NCBI RefSeq assembly: GCF_002237655.1 | Contig: NZ_NOKT01000039.1 | Location: 1-64,000 of the forward strand | Direction: 5' to 3' | Origin: Streptomyces sp. XY006 | GTDB lineage: Bacteria > Actinomycetota > Actinomycetes > Streptomycetales > Streptomycetaceae | Length of the DNA stretch: 64,000 bases | In this document: positions 48,794-57,920 of the stretch, one piece after another | How positions within the stretch are numbered: position 1 is the stretch's first letter | Layout: every line of letters begins with the position of its first letter | Translations under genes and position numbers: made by a program | Notes under the pieces: model-generated | Told to the model about the DNA's origin: nothing | Seen by the model: only the letters and a program-made list of their open reading frames with translations | Database searches by the model: none

Positions 48794-49552
48794 TCAGCCG
48801 CGCCCGACGTACGGCATCGTCGTGGCCAGCACGGTCGCGAACTGCACGTTCGCCTCCAGTGGCAGCTCCGCCATGTGCCGCACCGTGCGGGCCACGTCCG
48901 CGACGTCCATGACCGGTTCCGGGGCGACCACCCCGTTGGCCTGCAGCGCCCCCGTCTGCATCCCGGCCGTCATGTCGGTCGCCGCGTTGCCGATGTCGAT
49001 CTGCCCCACGGCGATCCGGTACGGCCGCCCGTCCAGTGACAGCGACTTGGTCAGGCCGGTCAGGGCGTGCTTGGTCGCCGTGTAGGCCACCGACCGCGGC
49101 CGGGGCGTGTGCGCGGAGATCGAGCCGTTGTTGATGATCCGCCCGCCCTGCGGGTCCTGCTCCTTCATCTGCCGGTACGCCGCCTGCGCGCACAGGAACG
49201 CCCCGTTGAGGTTGGTGTCCACCACGTGCCGCCAGGCGTCGTAGGGCAGTTCCTCGACCGGCACCCCGCCGGGCCCGAACGTGCCCGCGTTGTTGAACAG
49301 CAGGTCCACCCGCCCGAACCGCCCGACGGTGGCGGCGAACAGCTCGGTGACGTCCTCCGGGCGTGAGACGTCCGTCCGTACGGCGAGCGCCGCGCCCCGC
49401 GGGACCAGGGCCGCCGTCTCCTGAAGCGCCTCCGCGCGCCGGCCCGCCAGCGCCACCGACCAGCCCGCGCGCAGCAGTTCCACGGCGACCGCCCGGCCGA
49501 TGCCGGAGCCCGCCCCGGTCACCACCGCGATTCCGTTCTCCTTCGCATTCAT
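48794..49552 (-). CDS. SDR family oxidoreductase
   Basis: A 252-aa classical short-chain dehydrogenase. It has the NAD(P)-binding TGAGSGIGRAVAVELL, the NNAG motif (LLFNNAGTFG), the catalytic Ser in NNGSISAHT and the YxxxK motif in AYTATKHAL. An Arg after the second strand (LAGRRAEAL) suggests NADP preference. ATG 49552 (MNAKENG) is chosen over an upstream ATG that would add a non-SDR leader. Substrate unknown. Confidence 0.9.
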   Translation of the reverse strand: MNAKENGIAVVTGAGSGIGRAVAVELLRAGWSVALAGRRAEALQETAALVPRGAALAVRTDVSRPEDVTELFAATVGRFGRVDLLFNNAGTFGPGGVPVEELPYDAWRHVVDTNLNGAFLCAQAAYRQMKEQDPQGGRIINNGSISAHTPRPRSVAYTATKHALTGLTKSLSLDGRPYRIAVGQIDIGNAATDMTAGMQTGALQANGVVAPEPVMDVADVARTVRHMAELPLEANVQFATVLATTMPYVGRG

Positions 49553-49686
49553 GGGCCCGCAGCGTACGGGAGGGCCCGCCATGCGGAACTCATCCATCCG
49601 TCATGTGAGTGCGGTGTACGCGTCAATCAGGTGTCGTCCCCGGCCACTCCAATGCCCTCTGCAGCCATTCGCCAGGGGAGGACCGG

Positions 49687-51327
49687 ATGACACCCGCAGC
49701 ACACCCGTCCCAGCACGCCCCCGAACTCCGCGCGGCCGCCCGCCACATCGGCCGCCGACGCTTCCTCACCACCACCGGCGCCGCCGCCGCGCTGGCCTTC
49801 GCGACCAACCTGCCCGCCCCCGGAGTCGCGGCCGCCGCCGAACTCGACGCGGCGCGCATCACCGACGACCCCTTCACACTGGGCGTCGCCTCGGGCGATC
49901 CCCTGCCGGACTCGGTCGTCCTGTGGACCCGCCTCGCGCCCGTGCCGTTCCAGGCCGACGGCGGACTGCCCGCCGAACGCGTCACCGTGCACTGGGAGCT
50001 GGCCCACGACGAGCTCTTCCGCCGCGTCGCCCGGCGCGGCACCGCCACCGCGCACCCCGAGTTCCACCACACCGTCCACGTCGAGGCCGGCCACCTGGAG
50101 GCCGGCCGCGTCTATTACTACCGCTTCCGCGCCGGCCGCTGGACCAGCCCCACCGGCCGCACCCGCACCGCCCCCGGCCCCGGCAGCCGCGTGGCGTCCC
50201 TCACCCTCGCCGCCGTCTCCTGCCAGGCCTACCACGACGGCTACTACACCCCCTACGCCCATCTCGCCGCCGAGGACGTCGACCTCGTCTTCCACCTGGG
50301 CGACTACCTCTACGAGTACGCCGTCGACGCGGTCGGCGGCCAGCGCAAGTACACCGACCGCACCCTGCCCGACGTGTTCCGGCGCGAGACGCTGACCCTG
50401 GAGGACTACCGGCTGCGGTACGCCCTCTACAAGTCCGACCCGGACCTGGCCGCCGCACACGCCGCGCACCCCTTCGTCGTCACCTGGGACGACCACGAGA
50501 CCGAGAACAACTACGCCGGCGGCATCCCGGAGAACGACGTCCCGCCGGAGGAGTTCCTGCTGCGCCGCGCCTCCGCCTACCGCGCCTACTGGGAGAACCA
50601 GCCCCTGCGCCGCCCCCAGCGCCCCGCCGGACCCGACATGCGGCTGTACCGCCGCCTGACCTGGGGCCGGCTCGCCCAGTTCGACGTCCTGGACACCCGC
50701 CAGTACCGCTCCGACCAGGCCTACGGCGACAAGGCGCACGTGCCCGGCCCCGAGTCCGACGACCCGGCACGCACCATGACCGGCGCCACGCAGGAGCGGT
50801 GGCTGCTCGACGGCTGGCGCTCCTCGCGGGCGCTGTGGAACGTCGTACCGCAGCAAGTGCTGTTCGCCCGGCGGCACATGGACGCCACCACCCCGTCCCG
50901 CGTGTCGATGGACGCCTGGGACGGCTACAGCGCCTCCCGCCGCCGCGTCCTGGACGGCGCGAAGGCCGCCGGCGTGGAGAACCTGATGGTGCTCAGCGGC
51001 GACGTGCACTCCGCCTACGCCTTCGACATCAAGGACGACTTCGACGACCCGGCCTCCGCCACGCTCGGCACGGAGATCGTGGCGACCTCGATCTCCAGCG
51101 GCCGGGACGGCGCCGACAAGCCCGCGACGTGGGACACCTACATGTCCGCCAACCCGCATCTGAAGTTCTTCAACGGCCGGCGCGGCTACGTCACCGTCGA
51201 GCTCGGACGGCAGGCGGCACGCGCCGACTTCAGGACGGTGCCGTACGTGACCCGGCAGGGGGCGCCGGTCACGACGGCCGCGTCCTTCGTGACGGAGGTG
51301 GGCAGGCAGGGGCTCAGACCGGCGTGA
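49687..51327 (+). CDS. phoD: PhoD-type alkaline phosphatase/phosphodiesterase, Tat-exported
   Basis: A 546-aa secreted metallophosphatase. The Tat signal is RRRFLTTTGAAAALAF (about residues 23-38). The PhoD N-terminal domain (FTLGVASGDPLPDSVVLWTR) is followed by the catalytic domain with AVSCQAYHDGYY, HLGDYLYEY, VVTWDDHETENNYAG and VLSGDVHSAYAFD, which supply the Fe/Ca ligands. It releases phosphate from phosphomonoesters and diesters outside the cell. A GGGGAGGA lies 6 bases before the ATG. It overlaps the convergent oxidoreductase gene by 14 bases. Confidence 0.93.
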   Translation: MTPAAHPSQHAPELRAAARHIGRRRFLTTTGAAAALAFATNLPAPGVAAAAELDAARITDDPFTLGVASGDPLPDSVVLWTRLAPVPFQADGGLPAERVTVHWELAHDELFRRVARRGTATAHPEFHHTVHVEAGHLEAGRVYYYRFRAGRWTSPTGRTRTAPGPGSRVASLTLAAVSCQAYHDGYYTPYAHLAAEDVDLVFHLGDYLYEYAVDAVGGQRKYTDRTLPDVFRRETLTLEDYRLRYALYKSDPDLAAAHAAHPFVVTWDDHETENNYAGGIPENDVPPEEFLLRRASAYRAYWENQPLRRPQRPAGPDMRLYRRLTWGRLAQFDVLDTRQYRSDQAYGDKAHVPGPESDDPARTMTGATQERWLLDGWRSSRALWNVVPQQVLFARRHMDATTPSRVSMDAWDGYSASRRRVLDGAKAAGVENLMVLSGDVHSAYAFDIKDDFDDPASATLGTEIVATSISSGRDGADKPATWDTYMSANPHLKFFNGRRGYVTVELGRQAARADFRTVPYVTRQGAPVTTAASFVTEVGRQGLRPA

Positions 51328-52360
51328 GCTCCGCGGCGCGGCCCCCGTCCGGGGTCTCGCCCGGAGTCTCACCGGGGTAGCGGACGCCGACGCGGTCCCG
51401 GATCGCGTCGAGCGTCCGCATCACGGCGAGGGTGCCGTCGAGCGGGACGAGCGGCGACTCGGTCTCGCCGGCGCGCACGGCCCGCATGACCTCCAGCGCC
51501 TCGTGGCGCATGCTGTTGCGCGGGCCGTCCGCCGGGTCGGCCGTGAACTCCTCGGCGTCGCGGCCGTCCCGGTGCAGCACGAAACCCTCCGGGAAGAAGA
51601 AGCCGTGCGGGATGTCGATGCGGCCCCGGGAGCCGGTGACCGAGGCGGCGGTGGCCGTACCGCCCACGATGGAGCAGTGCACCGAACCGAGAGCGCCGCT
51701 CTCCCAGGAGAGCACCGCCGCCGTCTGGAGATCGACGCCCTCGTCCGAGAGCACCGCTCGCGCCGCGATGTCCGACGGCTCCCCGAGCAGCAACTGCGCG
51801 AACGACACCGGATACACGCCCAGATCGAGCAGCGCGCCGCCGCCCAGCTCCGGGTTGCGCAGCCGGTGCGAGGGCGGGAAGGGGCCCGCGAGGCCGAAGT
51901 CGGCCTGCACGCTGCGCACTTCACCGATCGCCCCGTCGTCCACCAGCGCCTTCAGCCGCCGCACCAGCGGGTTGCAGTACATCCACATCGCCTCCATCAG
52001 GAAGCGCCCGTGCTCCCGCGCCAGCGCGACGAGTTCCTCCGCCTCGCGCAGGTTCAGTGTGAACGGCTTCTCGCACAGCACGTGCCGCCCGGCCGCCAGG
52101 CACAGCCCGGCAGCCGCCCGGTGCGCCGTGTGCGGCGTGGCGACGTAGACGACATCGATGTCCTCGTCCCGCGCGAGCGCGTTCCAGTCGCCGTAGGCCC
52201 GCGCTATCCCGAACCGCTCCGCGAACGCCTGCGCCGACTCCTGCGAGCGCGAGGCCACCGCCACGACCTCCGCGTCCGGCAGGTCGACCAGATCCGCGGT
52301 GAACGCGGCCGCGATCCCTCCGGTCGCCAGGATCCCCCACCGCACCGTGTCCACCGTCAT
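51314..52360 (-). CDS. Gfo/Idh/MocA family oxidoreductase
   Basis: A 348-aa NAD(P)-dependent oxidoreductase. The Rossmann start is VRWGILATGGIAAAFTADLV, followed by VVAVASRSQESAQAFAERFG and the active-site CEKPFTLNLREAEELVAL with the conserved EKP lysine. The C-terminal sheet domain includes LRNPELGGGALLDLGVYPV. It probably oxidises or reduces a sugar or cyclitol. ATG 52360 follows a GGAGGCGGG sequence. Confidence 0.9.
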   Translation of the reverse strand: MTVDTVRWGILATGGIAAAFTADLVDLPDAEVVAVASRSQESAQAFAERFGIARAYGDWNALARDEDIDVVYVATPHTAHRAAAGLCLAAGRHVLCEKPFTLNLREAEELVALAREHGRFLMEAMWMYCNPLVRRLKALVDDGAIGEVRSVQADFGLAGPFPPSHRLRNPELGGGALLDLGVYPVSFAQLLLGEPSDIAARAVLSDEGVDLQTAAVLSWESGALGSVHCSIVGGTATAASVTGSRGRIDIPHGFFFPEGFVLHRDGRDAEEFTADPADGPRNSMRHEALEVMRAVRAGETESPLVPLDGTLAVMRTLDAIRDRVGVRYPGETPGETPDGGRAAELTPV

Positions 52361-52445
52361 GCCCGCCCGCCTCCGCCTCGTGACCCCTAGCAGTCCGTAC
52401 GAGCTGAGAGCATAGGTGGCGACCGACGCGAACAGGGAGGGACTC

Positions 52446-53744
52446 ATGCCCGAGGGTGGGGCGTCCATATCGAAGACCGCGCAGGGGGCCGCGACCGGGA
52501 CGGAACCCCCCGACCTCACATCGCACCGCCGCACCGGGCTCCTGGTCACCTTCCTCCTCGGCAGCCTGACCGCCGTACCGCCCCTGGCGATGGACATGTA
52601 CCTCCCGTCGCTGCCGGAGGTCACCCGCTCCCTGCACGCGCCCGCCGCGACCGTCCAGCTCACCCTCACCGCCTGCCTGGCCGGCATGGCCCTCGGGCAG
52701 CTCGTCGTCGGGCCGATGAGCGACCGCTGGGGGCGCCGCCGCCCGCTGCTGGCCGGGCTCGCCCTCTTCGTCGTCGCCACCGTCCTGTGCGCGCTCGCCC
52801 CCACCGTCGAACTCCTCGTCGCCTTCCGGCTGGCCCAGGGCCTCGCGGGCGCCGCCGCGATCGTCATCGCCCGGGCCGTCGTGCGCGACCTCTACGACGG
52901 CATGGCCATGGCCCGCTTCTTCTCCACCCTCATGCTGATCTCCGGGGTCGCACCGATCGTGGCGCCGCTGATCGGCGGGCAGGTGCTGCGCGTGACGGAC
53001 TGGCGGGGCGTGTTCGCCGTCCTCACGGTCGTCGGCGTCCTCATCGGCGTCCTGGTCTGGACGAAGCTCCCCGAGACCCTGCCGCCCGCCGAACGGCACA
53101 GCGGCGGCGTCGGCGAGGCCCTGCGCGCGATGCGCACCCTTTTGGCCGACCGCTCCTTCGCCGGCTACACGCTCACCGGCGGCTTCGCCTTCGCCGCCCT
53201 CTTCGCCTACATCTCCGCGTCTCCGTTCGTCATCCAGGAGATCCACGGCGCCTCCCCGCAGACGTTCAGCCTGCTGTTCGGCCTCAACTCGATCGGGCTG
53301 GTCGTCGTCGGCCAGATCAACGGCAAGGTCCTGGTCGGCCGGGTCAGCCTGGACAAGGTGCTGGGCGTCGGCCTGGCGATCGTCATCACGGCCGCGACCG
53401 CGCTGCTGCTGATGTCCCTGGGCGTGTTCGGCGAGGTCGGGCTCGCGCCCGTGTCCGTCGCGCTGTTCGTGCTGATGTCCGCGATGGGCATCACCCTGCC
53501 CAACACCCAGGCGCTCGCCCTGATGCGCACCCGGCACGCCGCCGGCTCCGCCTCCGCCCTGCTCGGCACGTCCTCCTTCCTCGTCGGGGCGATCGCCTCC
53601 CCGCTGGTCGGCGTGGCCGGGGAGGACACCGCCCTCCCGATGGCCGTCGTCCAACTGGCCGCCGCACTGGTGGCGCTGGCCTGCTTCGTGGGAATGTGCC
53701 GACCCTGGAGGGCCCGCGCGAGTGTGGAGGGAGCGGACCGCTGA
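52446..53744 (+). CDS. Bcr/CflA family MFS drug exporter
   Basis: A 432-aa twelve-TM exporter. After TM1 comes the family phrase LTAVPPLAMDMYLPSLPEV, and the MFS signature is GPMSDRWGRRRPLLAGL. Motif C is ISGVAPIVAPLIGGQVL. Bcr/CflA proteins export bicyclomycin, sulfonamides or cysteine; the substrate here is unknown. ATG 52446 has GGGAGGGA a few bases upstream; an in-frame ATG 30 bases earlier is weaker. Its stop overlaps the next start codon. Confidence 0.9.
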   Translation: MPEGGASISKTAQGAATGTEPPDLTSHRRTGLLVTFLLGSLTAVPPLAMDMYLPSLPEVTRSLHAPAATVQLTLTACLAGMALGQLVVGPMSDRWGRRRPLLAGLALFVVATVLCALAPTVELLVAFRLAQGLAGAAAIVIARAVVRDLYDGMAMARFFSTLMLISGVAPIVAPLIGGQVLRVTDWRGVFAVLTVVGVLIGVLVWTKLPETLPPAERHSGGVGEALRAMRTLLADRSFAGYTLTGGFAFAALFAYISASPFVIQEIHGASPQTFSLLFGLNSIGLVVVGQINGKVLVGRVSLDKVLGVGLAIVITAATALLLMSLGVFGEVGLAPVSVALFVLMSAMGITLPNTQALALMRTRHAAGSASALLGTSSFLVGAIASPLVGVAGEDTALPMAVVQLAAALVALACFVGMCRPWRARASVEGADR

Positions 53745-54865
53745 GCGCACCGAGACTGCGCGACGGCACGCCGGAGCGGGCCGGACTCGACCCCGCGGAG
53801 CTGCGTCACCTCGTCCGTGAAGTCCACGTCCTCACCACCGGGCGGCGTCCCTGGGCACCGGGCGCGGTGCTGGTCGTGGGCCGCGGCCCGGTCATCGCCG
53901 TCGAGGAGGCGGCGGGCTGGGCCGTCCGCTACGCGGCCTACGACGAGACCACCGACGCCGGTGTGGAACTGCCCCCCGAGGAGCGGGTCCCGATGACCGT
54001 CGGCACCCCCTTCGACCTGGCGTCCCTGACCAAACTGTTCACCGCGGTCGCCGCCGTGCAGCAGATCGAGCGCGGCACGCTGGGCATCGACGCGAAGGTC
54101 GGCGCGTACCTGCCCGACTTCACGGCGGCGGCCCGGCACGGCATCACCGTCCGCCAGCTCCTCACCCACACGTCTGGGCTGCGCCCCGAACTCCCCCTCT
54201 ACGACTGCGCCGACGACGCCGAACGCCTGGCGGCCCTGCGCTCGGAGGCCCCGGTCGGAGCACCCGGCACCCACCGCTACTCCGACCTCAACATGCTCCT
54301 CCTCCAGCACGTCCTGGAACGCCTCACCGGCCGCACCCTCGACGTCCTCATCCACGACGGCATCACCCGGCCGCTCGGCATGACGGCGACGGACTTCGGG
54401 CCGTGCCCCGGGGCGGCGGCGACGGAGGACCAGCGGCGGCCCTGGGCCAAGGCGGACCGGGGCATGCTGCGGGGCGAGGTGCACGACGAGAACGCCTGGG
54501 CGCTCGGGGGAGTGGCGGGCCACGCGGGCCTCTTCTCCACGGGCCGCGACCTCGCGGTGTTCTGCCGCACCCTCCTCGCGGGCGGCTCCTACGGCCCCGC
54601 CCGCATCCTCGGCCCCGACTTCGTCGAACTCCTCTTCACCCCACCGGGCCTCGGCTTCACCCTCGACCAGCCCTGGTTCATGGGCGACCTCGCGGGCCGC
54701 GGAGCGGCGGGCCACACGGGCTTCACGGGCACGTCCCTGATCCTCGACCCGGCGACGGACACGTTCCTCATCCTCCTGACGAACGCAGTCCACCCCCGCC
54801 GAAGACGCCCGGACAACGCCCCGAGAGCAGCGGCGGCGACCCGGGTGGCGAGGGCTGTGCGTTGA
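53741..54865 (+). CDS. Serine hydrolase of the beta-lactamase class C/PBP4* family
   Basis: A 374-aa protein. The catalytic SxxK tetrad is SLTK (Ser95-Lys98) in FDLASLTKLFTAVAA. The YxN-like motif is YSDLN in GTHRYSDLNMLLLQHVLE, and a HTG motif lies in AGHTGFTGTSL. It may be a D-Ala-D-Ala peptidase or an esterase rather than a true beta-lactamase. The start is unusual: a CTG at 53741 overlapping the exporter stop (CTGA), with GGAGGGAG 7 bases upstream. The alternative is GTG 53696, which has no good ribosome-binding site. No signal peptide is evident. Confidence 0.85.
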   Translation: MSAPRLRDGTPERAGLDPAELRHLVREVHVLTTGRRPWAPGAVLVVGRGPVIAVEEAAGWAVRYAAYDETTDAGVELPPEERVPMTVGTPFDLASLTKLFTAVAAVQQIERGTLGIDAKVGAYLPDFTAAARHGITVRQLLTHTSGLRPELPLYDCADDAERLAALRSEAPVGAPGTHRYSDLNMLLLQHVLERLTGRTLDVLIHDGITRPLGMTATDFGPCPGAAATEDQRRPWAKADRGMLRGEVHDENAWALGGVAGHAGLFSTGRDLAVFCRTLLAGGSYGPARILGPDFVELLFTPPGLGFTLDQPWFMGDLAGRGAAGHTGFTGTSLILDPATDTFLILLTNAVHPRRRRPDNAPRAAAATRVARAVR

Positions 54866-55090
54866 TTGCGCTCGCGAGAGTCAACGGCATTGCGCAATAG
54901 GCAGGATGCTCGAACATCAGACCGGGATGTAACGGTTCAGTCCGTCTTCTCTACGTGCCTCGCATGATGTGACTCCGAGGGGCAATAGGGATCGGTAGGA
55001 TCACCTGCCCGGTGGACTCCTCGCGATATGAATGAGCGGCGGCATCGGGCTTCAAGTCGGGCAGTATTCAAGGAATAGGGGTGGGGGCCC

Positions 55091-55663
55091 ATGGTGAGCA
55101 GATGGCGCGCGCGCAGGAATGCGCCTTTCGCCTGGCACTCGGATATCGCCACGCACTTCCCCGATTGTGATCAGGTCATGAAAAGAGTCCTGGTCACCAA
55201 CCAGAAAAGGTCGCGCTTCCTGGGGCGGTCGTCCGCGATCTGGTTCCGCCTCGTCGGGGGCATCGAAATCATCCTGGGCGTCACCCTGCCGCTCTTGTTC
55301 GTCTATGACCAGACCAGCACGAACACGGGCCTGCTGGCCACGGTCAGCGTGGTGGTCGCCGTAAGTGCAGCCCTGAAGTCCTTCTTCGGCTGGCAGAACA
55401 GCTGGGGAACGTACAGGAGTCAGAGCATCCTTCTCGCGTCGATTCTGGGGGAGTGGGAACTGGAGCTGATCGGCCTGATCTACGGTGACTCGGCCAACAA
55501 GCAACTGGATGCGCTCGACAAGACGCGTGAAGCCGTGAAGCAAATCTTCAGCACGCTCAATCAAGAGCACGAAGCGTTCTTTTCGGCTATCCAGTCACCT
55601 GAAAAGGTGGTCGAGGCGATCAGGCGCAGCAAGCAGAACCCCGGCCAGGCCGCTCTCCCCTAA
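55091..55663 (+). CDS. SLATT-domain-like (DUF4231) membrane protein
   Basis: A 190-aa protein with two TM segments (LVGGIEIILGVTLPLLFVYD and GLLATVSVVVAVSAALKSFF) and a soluble helical C-terminus (DALDKTREAVKQIFSTLNQE). The WFRLVGGIEIILG entry and FGWQNSWGTYRSQSILL after TM2 match the SLATT/DUF4231 pattern. SLATT proteins are proposed pore-forming effectors in nucleotide-signalling conflict systems. No cyclase or nuclease partner lies next to this one. The upstream 225 bases are AT-richer than the flanks and contain no gene. Confidence 0.65.
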   Translation: MVSRWRARRNAPFAWHSDIATHFPDCDQVMKRVLVTNQKRSRFLGRSSAIWFRLVGGIEIILGVTLPLLFVYDQTSTNTGLLATVSVVVAVSAALKSFFGWQNSWGTYRSQSILLASILGEWELELIGLIYGDSANKQLDALDKTREAVKQIFSTLNQEHEAFFSAIQSPEKVVEAIRRSKQNPGQAALP

Positions 55664-55761
55664 GACGGCCCGCCGGCTCCACCAACCGGGCCACCTGCTC
55701 GGTGAATTGCAAGCGTCTCCCCATCAGCGCAGGATCCCAGGGAGAGCGCGCTGCTTCGCCG

Positions 55762-56214
55762 CTACCTTTGCCCGTTCCCGTTCCGCTCCCGGATCGCGAT
55801 TCGGGCCAGCTTCGTCAGCATCATGCCGTTGCGGACCGCGACCAGGTAGTCGACGGGGAGGCCGTGCATGCGGGTGCCGGGGCCGCGGAGGGGGTGCCAG
55901 TCCAGGGTGAACAGGGTGTGGCCGCCCCAGGGGAGCAGGTGCATGGCGATGCGGGCCGCGCCGAACGGGTCGGCCTTGGCCTCCAGTTCCAGGCGGCGGC
56001 CCGGCTTGCAGATGCGGACGACGCAGGTGTCGTCCAGGGTGAGGGGCCCCGCCCCGACGCGGACCTTCAGCCGGGCGCCCTCGGCGGGCCAGTGCGCGTC
56101 GGCCGCGAGGATCCGGCGCGTACCCGTCACCCACTCCCCGTAGCGGTGGCCGTCCGACAGCAGGTCCCAGACCTCCGACGGCGAGCTCAGGATGAGACGG
56201 CGGTTCCGGGCCAT
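55762..56214 (-). CDS. SRPBCC (polyketide cyclase/START-like) family protein
   Basis: A 150-aa protein with the helix-grip pattern: LILSSPSEVWDLLSDGHRYGEWVTG at the start and LFTLDWHPLRGPG, then a long C-terminal helix VAVRNGMMLTKLARIAI. It likely binds a hydrophobic ligand. ATG 56214 is chosen since GGAG lies 8 bases upstream; a GTG at 56220 is too close to it. Confidence 0.78.
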   Translation of the reverse strand: MARNRRLILSSPSEVWDLLSDGHRYGEWVTGTRRILAADAHWPAEGARLKVRVGAGPLTLDDTCVVRICKPGRRLELEAKADPFGAARIAMHLLPWGGHTLFTLDWHPLRGPGTRMHGLPVDYLVAVRNGMMLTKLARIAIRERNGNGQR

Positions 56215-56220
56215 GGGCAC

Positions 56221-56285
56221 ACTCCGGGGGCAGCGGGGCAGCGGGGCAGCGGGGCAGCGGGGCAGCGGGGCAGCGGGGCTCGACG
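56221..56285. repeat. 8-bp tandem repeat (CAGCGGGG), about 6 copies
   Basis: The stretch directly upstream of the SRPBCC start repeats CAGCGGGG without interruption. It lies between divergent genes, so variation in copy number could shift promoter spacing. Confidence 0.75.
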
Positions 56286-56432
56286 TGGGAAGGGGTTCCA
56301 GCGTGCTGCGCGGCAGGCCGCGTGCGCAGTCCGGCGGGGCCGGACGGGGGAGTCCGGCGGCGGCGGGACGAGGGAGTCCAGCGGGTCGGACGGGGAGTCC
56401 GGTGGGGGCCGGGCCCCTCGTAGAATCGCCGG

Positions 56433-57428
56433 GTGAACGTCCCCGTGCCCGCTGCCGACTCCCTCCGCGCCGCCCTCGCCGGTCTGCTCGACGGGCTGCC
56501 GCCCCGGCAGGCCGCGCAGGCCGTGGAGCGGCTGATCAGCAACTACCGGGGCACCACCCCGACCGACGCGCCGATCCTGCGGGACCGGGCCGACGTCGCC
56601 GCGTACGCCGCCTACCGGATGCCGGCGACGTTCGAGGCGGTGCGGTCGGCGCTGGCGGCGTTCGCCGGGGCCGCGCCCGGATGGACGCCCGGATCGCACA
56701 CCGACGTCGGCGGCGGCACGGGCGCCGCGGCCTGGGCTGTGAGCGCCACCTGGGAGGGGGAGCGGCCCGTCACCGTGCTCGACTGGGCCGAGCCGGCCCT
56801 CGCACTCGGCCGGGAGATCGCCGCGGACCGGCCCGCCCTGCGCGACGTCCGCTGGCAGCGCTCCCGGATCGGAGCGGCGCTCTCCCTGGAGAGCACTGAT
56901 CTCGTCACCGTCTCGTACGTCCTCAACGAGCTGACCGCCCCCGACCGCACCGCCCTCGTCGACGCCGCCGCGGCCGCCGCCCAAGCCGTCGTGATCGTCG
57001 AACCCGGCACCCCCGACGGCTACGCCCGGGTCATCGAGGCCCGCGACCGGCTGATTGGCGCCGGCTTCCGCATCGCCGCCCCCTGCCCGCACAGCGCCAC
57101 CTGCCCCATCGCCCCGGGCACGGACTGGTGCCACTTCTCCGCCCGGGTGAGCCGCTCCTCCCTGCACCGCCAGGTCAAGGGCGGCTCCCTCGCCTACGAG
57201 GACGAGAAGTTCAGCTACGTCGCCGCCGCCCGCTTCCCCGTCGAACCGGCGCCCTCCCGGGTCGTGCGGCGCCCCCAGATCCGCAAGGGCCAGGTCCTGC
57301 TGGACCTGTGCGAGACGGAGCCGTCCCTGCGCCGCGCCACCGTCACCAAACGCCACGGCGACCTCTACAAGGCGGCCCGGGACGCCGACTGGGGAGACCC
57401 CTGGCCGCCCGCCACCCCCGCCGGCTGA
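56433..57428 (+). CDS. Rsm22-like small-subunit rRNA methyltransferase
   Basis: A 331-aa protein, GTG start. The N-terminal helical part (AAQAVERLISNYRG, then ADVAAYAAYRMPATFEAVRSAL) precedes a SAM domain with HTDVGGGTGAAAWA and SYVLNEL. The C-terminal Cys motif CPHSATCPIAPGTDWCHFSA is the metal/Fe-S-like signature of Rsm22 (mitochondrial-type mS-methyltransferase-like) proteins. It ends with PQIRKGQVLLDLCETEPSLR. In mitochondria the relatives are ribosome assembly factors; the bacterial role is not settled. Confidence 0.85.
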   Translation: MNVPVPAADSLRAALAGLLDGLPPRQAAQAVERLISNYRGTTPTDAPILRDRADVAAYAAYRMPATFEAVRSALAAFAGAAPGWTPGSHTDVGGGTGAAAWAVSATWEGERPVTVLDWAEPALALGREIAADRPALRDVRWQRSRIGAALSLESTDLVTVSYVLNELTAPDRTALVDAAAAAAQAVVIVEPGTPDGYARVIEARDRLIGAGFRIAAPCPHSATCPIAPGTDWCHFSARVSRSSLHRQVKGGSLAYEDEKFSYVAAARFPVEPAPSRVVRRPQIRKGQVLLDLCETEPSLRRATVTKRHGDLYKAARDADWGDPWPPATPAG

Positions 57429-57606
57429 GTCGGCCCAGCCGCTCGGCGCGCGGCAACGCCGACCGACGGGTCCCGCCCCGGGAGGATCCCGCCCGAGGGG
57501 CGCTCTCACCCCGGGCGGGAGCCGACCGACGAGTCCAGGTCCCGCAGGATCCCGCCCCTGCAGGATCCCGCGCGCCAGGGGGCGCCCTCCCTCCGGACCG
57601 GGAGGC

Positions 57607-57813
57607 TCACGAGGAGCCCTCTTGTGCGCTGCCCTCCTGTCGTTGCTGCTGCCGTTTCTCCTGGAGCTTGCGCAGCAGTTCCCGCTTCCGGGCCTGCGGA
57701 TCGAGTCCGCCGCCGACCCGGCCGCCCCGGCCGCCGCCCCGCAGGGCCTCGCGGCCGAGGTTCCTGCGCGAACCGCCGACTCCCAGCATGTTTCCGGCTC
57801 CACCTCGGGCCAT
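57607..57813 (-). CDS. Small basic DUF6243-like protein
   Basis: A 68-aa protein starting MARGGAGNMLGVGGSRRNLG, with a Gly/Arg-rich middle and a Lys/Gln-rich C-terminal helix (ARKRELLRKLQEKRQQQRQE). The start matches a Streptomyces family of unknown function as I recall it. A longer in-frame leader to 57903 exists but would run over the operator region of the divergent TetR gene, so 57813 is preferred. Confidence 0.7.
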   Translation of the reverse strand: MARGGAGNMLGVGGSRRNLGREALRGGGRGGRVGGGLDPQARKRELLRKLQEKRQQQRQEGSAQEGSS

Positions 57814-57844
57814 GTCGGGCTCACTCCTCACACCACAGATGGAA

Positions 57845-57861
57845 CGAGACGGTTCGTCTCG
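57845..57861. promoter_or_regulatory. TetR-type operator, copy 1
   Basis: CGAGACG GTT CGTCTCG is a perfect 7-bp inverted repeat with a 3-base spacer, between the divergent DUF6243-like and TetR genes. The same pattern recurs 38 bases downstream. This is what an autoregulated TetR pair of operators looks like. Confidence 0.75.
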
Positions 57862-57882
57862 CAATGACCCCTTCACTCTCCG

Positions 57883-57899
57883 CGAGACGCTCCGTCTTG
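57883..57899. promoter_or_regulatory. TetR-type operator, copy 2
   Basis: CGAGACG CTC CGTCTTG repeats copy 1 with one mismatch in the right arm. It ends 21 bases before the TetR start codon, next to a candidate promoter (TTGTCA near 57898, GATAAA near 57908), so binding here would block transcription of the regulator gene. Confidence 0.72.
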
Positions 57900-57920
57900 T
57901 CAACCTGATAAATTCGACCC

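Noticed and set aside
53696..53740. GTG 53696 as start of the serine hydrolase
   Set aside because: It lacks a usable ribosome-binding site, whereas CTG 53741 has a strong one; kept only as an alternative.
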